A stretch of 64,000 bases of DNA from Bathynomus jamesi (Eukaryota > Arthropoda > Malacostraca > Isopoda > Cirolanidae). The stretch is taken from contig JAJOZX010001571.1 of assembly GCA_023014485.1 (NCBI GenBank), forward strand, positions 261,001 through 325,000. Reading direction: 5' to 3'. Made by a program: the position numbers and the translations under genes. Positions 55,362 to 64,000 of this stretch are shown here, one piece after another; the first letter of the stretch is position 1; each line of letters opens with the position of its first letter. Below the pieces are notes generated by a model. The model worked only from the letters and a program-made list of their open reading frames with translations. It made no database searches and was not told the DNA's origin.

Positions 55362-55833
55362 CACATGAGAATATGATAAGGAAATTCATTACTTAATCAA
55401 AGGCTAATTTAGCCTGTAAATAATTTGTTCATGGAAAACAATCAAGTGAGCTTATGTACATATATTTAGGTTGTTTTTATCTTCAATAATAATGGCAATA
55501 ATCAAAACAATATTTGAAATGAAGTTAGACGAAAACCAGTTTGGAGACGGACGATATGTAGGTCAAATAAACCTTTGCGGTTAACCTTTTTCGTCGGCGA
55601 TTCACCTGTTTCGAGTTTACACCGTTAGATTCTGCTGCCTTTCCTCGAATAAAAAGAGAAGTTATTTTAACGAATGCCTTCCGTGTCTTTCGAATTATAG
55701 GTAAAATTAATATTATTCTTATAGAATATTTAAAATGTTTATTGTAAAATTTATTATACTGTAAGCCGTGTAAGGAATAAATAAATATTAAGATGAACGA
55801 AAAAAAAATGTACGAAATTCAGAAGACACATTT

Positions 55834-55887
<54 letters not shown>

Positions 55888-56192
55888 TTATATATATATA
55901 TATATATATACACGCACACAGAAATGACAAATTAAATTTTTTTTCTCTCTCTCTCTCTGTATAAATATAATGGAATTTAAAATTAAGTTTTTAACATCAT
56001 TATAATAATAACAATGACATTAATAATATGTGAAATCAGCGGTGGAAAATGCGGGTCTTTGAGACGAGATGTGGTCAAACTACATTGCAATGTATCCGCA
56101 TTGACCATTTTGATATTTGGTCGCAAGAGTTACACGCTTTCTCCCCGACAAAAGTAAATAGACACTATTAAAATTTTATTCTATGAGAATTT

Positions 56193-56195
<3 letters not shown>
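55357..56195. other. Unassigned AT-rich stretch
   Basis: No gene or known repeat apart from (TA)n tracts (55836-55910) and a (CT)n run at about 55945. GTAAATAGACACT at 56155 recurs at about 58833, so parts are repeated. Confidence 0.5.
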
Positions 56196-56229
<34 letters not shown>

Positions 56230-56247
<18 letters not shown>

Positions 56248-56843
56248 TTTCGCCTTTCTGCCTGTCTGTCTGTCTATCCTTTATGCAAGCGCAAACCGTT
56301 TGACCTAGAGCTACCAAATTTGGCACGGGAACCTCTTATGGGATGAGGAATGTCAACACAGAGTCGGACAGCCTGTCTATTTGTCTGTTTGTATGTTTGT
56401 ATTACGGGCGGAAATGTAAAGCTCAAGATTTTCATGACTGTGTTCTTTTCTATAGTTTTATTGACCAAATAATTGAACCGACAGTAATTGGGAGTTCAGT
56501 TATTTGGTGATGGGGGTTTTGGGGGATATCTGATCAGATTCAGAAATCTTGACACAATGTGAAGCTCAAAATTTTCACGGCTGCGTTCTTTTCTGTATCT
56601 AAGCCTCTCTGTTTGTCTGTTTGTGAAATTTATCCAGGGCAGTAATGGGGAAGGGTGGGGGTGGGGGTAAGTGGGGGAGATAGTGGGGATAATGGGGGAG
56701 GGGTGGGTAATGGGGAGGGGTGGGGGTAATGGGGGAGGGGGTTAGCCCCCAAGTTGCATAAAGGGGATGAGGGGGTTTGGTGGCATTCAGTTGAACTAAC
56801 CGGGCATTCAATTAACCCGGGCAACGCCGGGTACCTCACCTAG
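56230..56843 (+). mobile_element. Non-autonomous Helitron 2
   Basis: The 3' end has the hairpin CCCGGGCAACGCCGGG, then TACCTCAC, CTAG (56840-56843) and a host T, the same terminal design as Helitron 1 (inverted at 8382). Upstream are GGGCATTCAATTAACC units, a G-rich tract (56640-56770), and (CTGT)n-rich 5' sequence with TTTATGCAAGCGCAAACCG. The 5' TC terminus is not fixed because of the (TA)n at 56199-56241. Confidence 0.65.
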
Positions 56844-56864
56844 TGTGTGTGTGTATATATATAT

Positions 56865-58160
56865 ATGAATAGAAACGACGTAAATAAGGAGCGTCTCTGC
56901 ACACGGGGAAGAGAAATAACGAAATAAATGAAAAATGAGGCGAACCGCCCGGGAATCGAACCCAGGGCCTTCCAATTGCCGGTTGGATGCGCTACCATTA
57001 TACTACGGACCCCGATCAATCATAAATCGAAATTCTCCTACATAGGGCAGAAACCAATGCCCTGAGAGGGCACCCTCGCAAATCGTGAATATGTGCATTT
57101 AACTGCAATGACCACGCAGTATATAAATGAATAGAAACGACGTAAATAAGGAGCGTCTCTGCAAACGGGGAATTTCGATTTATGATTGATCGAGGTCCGT
57201 AGTGTAATGGTAGCGCATTCAACCGGCAATTGGAAGGCCCTGGGTTCGATTCCCGGGCGGTTCGCCTCATTTTTCATTTATTTCGTTATTTCTCTTCCCC
57301 GTGTGCAGAGACGCTCCTTATTTACGTCGTTTCTATTCATTTATATACTGCGTGGTCATTGCAGTTAAATGCACATATTCACGATTTGCGAGGGTGCCCT
57401 CTCAGGGCATTGGTTTCTGCCTTATGTAGGAGAATTTCGATTTATGATTGATCGAGGTCCGTAGTGTAATGGTAGCGCATCCAATCGGCAATTGGAAGGC
57501 CCGTGGTTCGATTCACTGGCGGTTCGCTCATTTTTCATTTATTTCGTTATTTCTCTTCCCCGTGTGCAGAGTCGCTCCTTATTTACGTCGTTTCTATTCA
57601 TTTATATACTGCGTGGTCATTGCAGTTAAATGCACATATTCACGATTTGCGAGGGTGCCCTCTCAGGGCATTGGTTTCTGCCCTATGTAGGAGAATTTCG
57701 ATTTATGATTGATCGAGGTCCGTAGTGTAATGGTAGCGCATCCAATCGGCAATTGGAAGGCCCGTGGTTCGATTCCCTGGCGGTTCGCCTCATTTTTCAT
57801 TTATTTCGTTATTTCTCTTCCCCGTGTGCAGAGACGCTCCTTATTTACGTCGTTTCTATTCATTTATATACTGCGTGGTCATTGCAGTTAAATGCACATA
57901 TTCACGATTTGCGAGGGTGCCCTCTCAGGGCATTGGTTTCTGCCCTATGTAGGAGAATTTCGATTTATGATTGATCGAGGTCCGTAGTGTAATGGTAGCG
58001 CATCCAACCGGCAATTGGAAGGCCTTGGGTTCGATTCCCGGGCGGTTCGCCTCATTTTTCATTTATTTCGTTATTTCTCTTCCCCGTGTGCCGAGACGCT
58101 CCTTATTTACGTCGTTTCTATTCATTTATATACTGCGTGGTCATTGCAGTTAAATGCATA
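56865..58160 (+). repeat. 261-bp tandem repeat array, each unit with a tRNA-like segment
   Basis: Four direct units start at about 57172, 57433, 57694 and 57956 (spacing 261, 261, 262 bp; the last is cut by (TA)n at 58158). One inverted unit (56865-57170) is joined head to head. Each unit carries GAGGTCCGTAGTGTAATGG, TAGCGCATCCAAC and GGTTCGATTCC, i.e. RNA pol III A and B boxes at tRNA spacing. The D-arm, an anticodon stem TCCAA/TTGGA and the T-arm fold, but the acceptor ends do not pair. Differences between units are few. The rest of the unit is not coding; short conserved frames in it are by-products of repetition. Confidence 0.85.
57192..57268 (+). ncRNA. tRNA-like segment in unit 1 of the array
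   Basis: A box TAGTGTAATGGTAGCGC and B box GGTTCGATTCC. In units with CCAACCGGCAATTGG the anticodon loop would present GGC, with C rather than T at position 33. Related segments: 57454-57529, 57715-57791, 57977-58053 and, inverted, 57013-56937. No acceptor pairing, so a functional tRNA is unlikely; pol III transcription is possible. Confidence 0.55.
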
Positions 58161-58539
58161 TATATATATATATATATATAATATATTATATATATATAGT
58201 GTATAATTATTATAGTGCATGCATTTTTCTTTTATTGTTAATTAAATATAATAGCGTGAAGGTAGAAATTAATTTTAATTGAAAATAAATGACTAAAGGA
58301 ATCCTCTTCTTGATTTCGTTGAAATTTCTTTATAAAAATAATAGACTTCTCAGTAGACGTGTATATCTTAGGCATATAGTGCACACATACCCACCACAAA
58401 CATCCCTATATTCTTCGTTCGTATTTCTTATAGGTTTTTAGTGCAAACATACCCACCACAAACAACCCCATATTCTTCGTTCAAGTTGTGCATAAAATTA
58501 ACTATTTTGATTGTCTATTTATTTTCTATATATTTCATG

Positions 58540-58545
<6 letters not shown>
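58161..58545. other. AT-rich sequence, candidate right inner terminus of Polinton copy 2
   Basis: Holds two direct copies of CATACCCACCACAAAC followed by ATATTCTTCGTTC (58388-58420 and 58448-58480). On the - strand are ATTTCATGAAATATATAG and ATAAGAAATACGAACGA, which match the left side at about 35070 and 35166. No gene. Confidence 0.4.
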
Positions 58546-58606
<61 letters not shown>

Positions 58607-58610
58607 TGTG
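58546..58610. repeat. (TA)n microsatellite
   Basis: About 28 TA units. Confidence 0.95.
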
Positions 58611-59129
58611 ATGTTAAGTACATCGTAGGGCTAATACAGTACAGTCTTATATAAAAATAATATCACACATCCGGGATCAGCAAGTGGAAAAAGGTGTGTG
58701 TGTGTGTTAACCATGTACACACATTTTTTTATTCAAAAGGAGCCGAGAATTCCAATTTACGTACGTACATTTCTAATAGAAAGTACGCCTCACTCTCTCT
58801 CTAACTCTCGTGCAAAAAGGAATGGCAAAAGTAAATAGACACTTTCGGAGTTAATTAAAATAATTATTGGTTTTCTTTTATATATAAAAAGTGTGTACTG
58901 TTATTTTGCAGGCATCTTTCTTTTATTGTTGATTAAATAAATAATGTGTTTTAATTAGTTCGAGCAATTTAAGGAGAAAGTTTCTCTTGCCTTTAATAAA
59001 TAAGTAATTAAAATAAATGGTGCAGCCTTGTAACCCTCATATAATTAAATTATATACGAGTTTCTGGAAACTCATCTATAAATAAATAATTGAAATGGTG
59101 GTATCTGGTAACTTTCCTTATATAAATAA
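58611..59129. other. Unassigned AT-rich sequence
   Basis: Contains GCATCTTTCTTTTATTGTTG followed by ATTAAATA at about 58910, a direct relative of 58222. No gene seen. Confidence 0.45.
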
Positions 59130-59480
59130 TAAATAAATAAGTGGTAAGTGGTAACTCCAGACCCTCTATATAACAGATGCTGGGACCCTGGACGCTCATT
59201 ATGCGACGGAGTCCGGTGGAATAAAGAACTCTCTCTCCTCCTTAGGTTAAGGCTTAGGTTAGGTTTCCCTTTGGGGGTTGAGGACATCCCACCTTCTGCC
59301 CCAAAGACCCTCCTCCTTCTCTTTTCTCTCCCTCTCTTAGGTTAAGGTTACCCCTTTGGGGGAAGGTCATCCTCCCTTCTCCCTCCGAAGCTTCCTCCCC
59401 TCCCCCTTTGTAGCAGTGACTTGTTGCATAACCCCTTCCTCCCTTTGCAACATTCATTTGTTGCAGAACCCCTCCTCTTC
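59130..59480 (-). repeat. Inverted repeat arm A (right)
   Basis: Inverse counterpart of 34300-34640: GGAAACCTAACCTAAGCC, GAAGGTGGGATGTCCTCA, GTTATGCAACAAGTCACTGC and CATAATGAGCGTCCAG blocks in the same order. Here the G-rich block is duplicated (GGGAGGATGACCTTCCCCC). The pairing with the left arm brackets Polinton copy 2. Confidence 0.55.
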
Positions 59481-61185
59481 ATTGCATGACTAGTGAAGTA
59501 GTGAATTATGCTTTTATTCATTATTATAATTTCTTGTTTACTTTACTTTCTTTATTATATTTACTTATTTCTTTATCTTTATTCTCGTTATTCCATTTCT
59601 CTTCTACCCTTAATCATTCTCTGAACACTCGTTTTCACCATACTGTGTAAATGCGTTGTAAATCCGTGGTAGCCAGCCGAGCTAGCAAAAAGCCGTTAGC
59701 CTAATGCAAGGGGAAGGCGGGTAATTAACACTCTATTTACACCTTTTGACGCTTTATTTAATTACCGAAATGACTTAATAAATTGGGGGACGCGAGTGGG
59801 AGATTTAAATATATTATTTTACGTCGGAGAGGCACAAGAATAATTAACAGTTACGACTACATTGTTACACCTTACACAGATCGTGCTGTCCGAGTGACTG
59901 CCGGGTATTTTTCGAAACCCAGCCTTCGCGGGACGACTCCTTGTGTTGCCCATTGGTATTTAATAATTTCAATAAACAAATCATCATTTATCTTAATTTA
60001 GATATTACTAATTTATCGTAATTACATTTATTATTAAACATTATAATCTTTATTAAACAAAAATTAATATTCTTAATTTAGACATCACTACACTCGCATC
60101 ACCCCCTTCAAAATAAGTTTTTCACTAGGAAAACTTATTAATATCGTTTAACAAATTTATTTATTTATTCAACAAAGTTATTTATTTTTGCAATTTTTTT
60201 TCTTTTCTTTAACAAATTCACAGTTGAGATAGATAAGAAATAATTAGAATGAAAAATTCCACACATCAGATATTTTGTATCATTATATAAAATCGAAAAC
60301 AAACTATAATTTTCACAACGTTTGCATAAAATAACATTTCACACTAATAATCAAATTTACAACCTGTACTGAATCTATAACGTGCCAATAAAAATAACGG
60401 AAAATTTTCGTACAGTGGCTACACAAATTTCAAGTTCACAATCTTTTCCAGCGATTCCTCATCCAAGATCGCTTTACATCTGAAATAATTATTTATATAG
60501 TCATACAGTTACTATCAGGGCAACATAGAAAAATAAGAAAAAGTTTACATAAAATACTGACCAGAGCGCACATACTATTTCATGAAACAAAACAATTATG
60601 GGCAATAATCGCACCCTTTCACTTATAATTTCATTTCATAATCAGTACATCAATTTTTGCTGGTCGTTGTTTAGATCACAATCCGCAGATAACAACAGAC
60701 TTCAATTTTCAATCGCAGCTCTCCTGCTCACTTCGCTAGAATGCAAGAGGTTGCATCAACATGCAACAGGTCAGCACGCTTTAGGTTGGTTCCGCTCTCT
60801 CTCCAAATGGCAAAAAAAAAAAACAAGAGAGACGTCCAATTCTAAAAGGATCAGGGGGTGAGATATACTGAAAGCGGGACCACGCGCCGGAATTGGACGG
60901 AATTTGCAATTCTAGAATTCTACGAATCAACTCGCCTGTCTCTTCTCAACTTTTGTCGGTGAACGCTGCTCTTCCTACGTCCAGCTGAAAGACTCTTCCA
61001 CTGGCAATAATCAAACGATCACTTCGCCGTAGGCAGTTTCGCAACAAACCTACTGTATGTCTGTATGGACAGTACAGCCTTAGACACGCGTTGAAGCTCT
61101 CGTGGCTTGCCTACCGCGTGCTAAAACACATATTTTGCGAAGCATCGAGCAGCGTGACCAGCTACTGCTCGAAAAATACCAGTAG
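59481..61185. other. Unassigned, mainly AT-rich
   Basis: No recognisable gene. GC-richer islands at about 59660-59730 and 59780-59950 break the AT-rich background. CACTCGCATCACCCCCTTCA at about 60090 might belong to an LTR retrotransposon, but no LTR pair or primer-binding site could be established. Confidence 0.4.
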
Positions 61186-61189
61186 ACCA

Positions 61190-61370
61190 TCGAAACAGTC
61201 CTGTGCGAAGTTCCTGCACATTTGGTTTCTCTTCTCTGTCTCTTCCGAAACTGTCCTGCGCCAAATCTCTGCACATTCGGTTTCTCTTCTCTGTCTCTTC
61301 TCTTCCGAAACTGTCCAGCGCTAAGTCCCTGCGCATTTCGGTTTCTCTTCTCTCTCTCTCATCATCGGTG
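61190..61370. repeat. Tandem repeat of about 58 bp, three imperfect units
   Basis: GAAACTGTCCTGCGCCAA, then CTGCACATTCGG and TTTCTCTTCTCTGTCTCTTC, occurs three times with changes, ending in (TC)n. The short reading frames here result from the repeats. Confidence 0.8.
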
Positions 61371-62914
61371 ATCGATCACCTATCCGGTCGACCAAACTCA
61401 ATGAATGGAATTTGGATCCAATTAGTTGCCTCCAAATCGAGCCTCTCGAAATTTAATAAAAAAAAATTATTCGAAACATTTTTCTGTACTGCTTATCATT
61501 TCATATTTAATTTAACGAGTTTTCTCGACAGTTCATTTCGAAACATTAACTACAAATTTGCTCTGGCCAAATTGACGGAAAAAACTATTACAAATTTTAC
61601 AGAATTTACAAAATTTTAATCACAGCCTAACTACCAATAAGGTCATTTATGGCAGTTACATCGGAGAAGATAAAAAAATTCATGGAACGAACGAACCAAA
61701 ATTGTACTGTATAAATATACAGGCGTCCATACATAGTAACCGTTATTATAATTTCACAAATATTATTATTCAAACTACCTTCAGAAATCACATCTATACA
61801 TTTAAATATAAAAGGCAAAAATGAACCCCAGAAACTTCATGTCATCAATTCTTTGAAACTCACAAACCCCTCTTACACTTTTTCGGGGGCACACTAAGAC
61901 GCCACAAAAACGTTACTGGCTATCTAAGAAGGCACCATTTCCGGGTGAACACTCGAGCCAATGTTTCAACTGCATTAGTAAACCCAACTGAAGTTTTAAA
62001 CAACAACAATTTTCCAAAACAGTTATTAAATAAAAAAATTTAAATATTACTACCGAAATTATTTTAATACAGTAGCTCCAACTTGAAAAAGCTAAATTTC
62101 ATAGGAAGTAACTCGCAATTCACAAATTATATCTGAGAGACAACTCTCTCCTGCAACACAACCCAGTATGGTTTGTAAATTACAAAAATCCCAACCATTT
62201 ATCGTTTCCAAGTGAAACTACAAATTTACACCGCTATTCTAAATAAGAACTGATAATATGAACTCAAAAATACACGCAACCTACTATGTAAACAAACACA
62301 AAACAAAACATTGCGTAATGAGAGTGGTCGCTTTGTTTGTACGCGAACCTCTATACAAATATTCCTAACCAAATGAAACTGCATTACATCCTGACATAAT
62401 TTTGTAATAATTTCCATGCAAACGCGCGAACGACCCAAATTAAAATGTCAACCAAACACCCCTTATTGCAATAAAATCTAAATTCAGAATAAAAATTTAA
62501 CCATTGTCATTGAACTGGAAGAAAGACAAATAAATAAAAATCGGCCCACTTATAAAAATAAAAATGAATGAATCTATAAAAAGTAAAAAAAAACAGACAT
62601 TAATATATCAAAAGAATTTACTACACCAATTTCTGTATTTCAAAATAAAAATTTATAATAATTTGCAGATTTATAGTTAAAAAATTCAACGTTACGCGTG
62701 AAAAGAACAATTAAGAATTTAATTCATAACATGTGTGCTTATTAAGGAAAATCCTATGATTATTTATGTTCAATCAATTAAAATTTTGTTAAATAACTAT
62801 TCAAGAAACTATTTATAATAATTTAAAAGATACTATAATTTAATACTCAATACACATATACAATAGTGATAACCAATATTCGAACAATATTTAACGATAG
62901 GCCTAAAAGAAATC
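61371..62914. other. Unassigned AT-rich stretch
   Basis: No gene, RNA or repeat that I can support. Confidence 0.45.
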
Positions 62915-63175
62915 TTGGATTTTTTCCGTTTGACTGCCGCCATTGAAACATAATTAAACTCCAGCCTTCTTTAGTTAACTTTATAAGGCTAACTAACAAA
63001 AATATTATGACCTAACCTAACCAATCGTCAAGGTCGTACAGTTGACCTAACGATTGGTTAGGTTAGGTCGTGATATTTTCGTTAGTTAACCTTATAAGGC
63101 TAAGTAAAGAAGGCTGGGGGCACTCACCTCCTATGTTTCAATGGCGGCAGTCAAACGGAAAAGATCCGAAATCTT
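62915..63175. repeat. Foldback element with CACGACCTAACC core, copy 3, with longer arms
   Basis: Palindromic unit. Outer arms carry TTTCCGTTTGACTGCCGCC, ATTGAAACATA and the inverse at 63136-63172. Inner arms are the same core as at 22222-22434 (CAGCCTTCTTTAGTTAAC, TTATAAGGCTAACTAAC, TAACCTAACCAATCGTC). The outer arms differ from those of copy 2, so the shared part is the inner core. Confidence 0.85.
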
Positions 63176-64000
63176 TCTTTAGTGCAACACAACAGCCATC
63201 TTACAAAATATCAGTCGGAATTGTCTTGAAAATGAACGAAACGAAAAAAAATAGACAAATCAGCCTACCTATAAAATTTTATGAGTATATAAATATATAT
63301 AATTATATATATAATTAATATATACGTATAAGTTAATATGTAAGTATATAATTAATGAGTATATAAAAAAAATCCAAAAAAACAGAAATGAATTTATCGA
63401 AAATTTTACGACACAATTTCTCTATTTCAATTAAACCAATTTAGCTTATTTTCAAGTCTCACACAATCCTATACGGCAAGCATAATAAACTTAAACAATC
63501 CGAAATAAACCAGTCTAAACTAGTATTTTTGAGATTTATCCTTTGACTGCCACTTAAAAAATTAACTTAATCCTATAAAGCAAAGCGAACCTTAAAATTA
63601 ACTTTCGGCCTCAATTAAATCATTTAAAATAAGCCTTTTAAATGTAACTTAATTATACATCCAGTCAAAAAACAATCTCAAAAATCATTACTAATTCCAA
63701 AATTTTAAACACAAACAACATAGGCTGCTTTAAGACAAGAGTCAAAGTGGAAGAGACAAGACAAAAAACGAAAAGAAACGAAACGAGCAACTCAGACAGC
63801 ACGATAAATTTTGAAATATTTTCTCTCCTATCGAACGAACGAAAACTAAAGGTATAATGACTCGCGCGTTAAATGTGTCGCGAGGAGACGACTATGAGAA
63901 ATAGTGAGTCACGACTCCATGAGCGCACTTGGAGTCGGTTTGAAACACGGGATTTTAACCTTGGCCCGCGAAGATTTTCGAAGCGACGCCTAAAATTTTG
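63176..64000. other. Unassigned AT-rich end of window
   Basis: No gene supported. A GC-richer segment at about 63850-63990 could be the edge of another element. Confidence 0.4.

Noticed and set aside
57192..58053. Cluster of functional tRNA genes
   Set aside because: A and B boxes are good but the acceptor ends do not pair and position 33 is C. Units are part of a 261-bp satellite.
56865..58206. Family of conserved 60-84 residue proteins in the 261-bp array
   Set aside because: The frames recur only because the DNA repeats; they overlap each other in several frames and lack start context or coding features.
59783..60001. 72-codon frame as a small gene
   Set aside because: No domain, no conserved copy in the window, and AT-rich on both sides.
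61080..61620. Open frames of 64-138 codons on both strands
   Set aside because: They arise from the 58-bp TC-rich tandem repeat; composition is Ser/Leu/Phe-rich low complexity.

Overview
The window looks like repeat-dense intergenic DNA from an invertebrate animal, most likely an arthropod. The evidence is AT-rich DNA with long (TA)n tracts, dispersed GGTTAGG-type blocks, Polintons, CR1-like LINEs, a mariner, hAT-like elements, a FLYWCH-MULE and Helitrons. The arthropod call is inference. I see no bacterial features and no recognisable housekeeping gene; almost everything is transposable-element (TE) sequence, often nested.

Two decayed copies of the same Polinton/Maverick (a virus-like transposon with a protein-primed DNA polymerase) face each other tail to tail. 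Copy 1 enters at the left edge on the + strand: PolB, then two conserved genes of unknown function (X and Y), ending near 15336 where a LINE cuts in. Copy 2 (about 35.3-52.3 kb, perhaps to 59.5 kb) is fuller. Genes Z, Y, X and PolB are on the - strand. Packaging ATPase, two small ORFs, integrase, minor capsid protein, a small basic virion protein, major capsid protein and maturation protease are on the + strand. All are broken by stops, frameshifts, a 724-bp tandem duplication inside PolB, a LINE and a probable solo LTR.

Insertions can be ordered by target-site duplications (TSDs). Gene X of copy 1 holds a hAT-like element (4212-7171, TSD ATGGGTAG) and a MULE (7242-14152, TSD CCGAGTAC). The MULE was split by a Helitron (8382-12040), which took a foldback and then a second hAT-like element (8680-11706). 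A CR1-like LINE (15.34-21.95 kb) is split by a third hAT-like element (18429-21551) and abuts an inverted fragment of the same LINE. Between 23.6 and 31.9 kb lie two palindromes with hammerhead-ribozyme-like cores, a foldback made from the 5' end of a mariner, an intact mariner with long TIRs (24535-26151), a fourth hAT-like element, a decayed LINE and a SINE.

Right of Polinton copy 2 are a possible spliced gene with a TATA box (53.3-52.4 kb, - strand), a tRNA-like SINE, a hAT remnant, a second Helitron, and a 261-bp tandem array whose units each carry a tRNA-like segment. From 59.5 kb to the end I see mainly AT-rich unassigned DNA with one foldback.

The most interesting items are the hAT-like family with a CxLHxNELPLR signature (four copies, three with clear 8-9 bp TSDs), the hammerhead palindromes, the tRNA-like satellite, the mariner-derived foldback, and the conserved unknown Polinton genes X, Y and Z.
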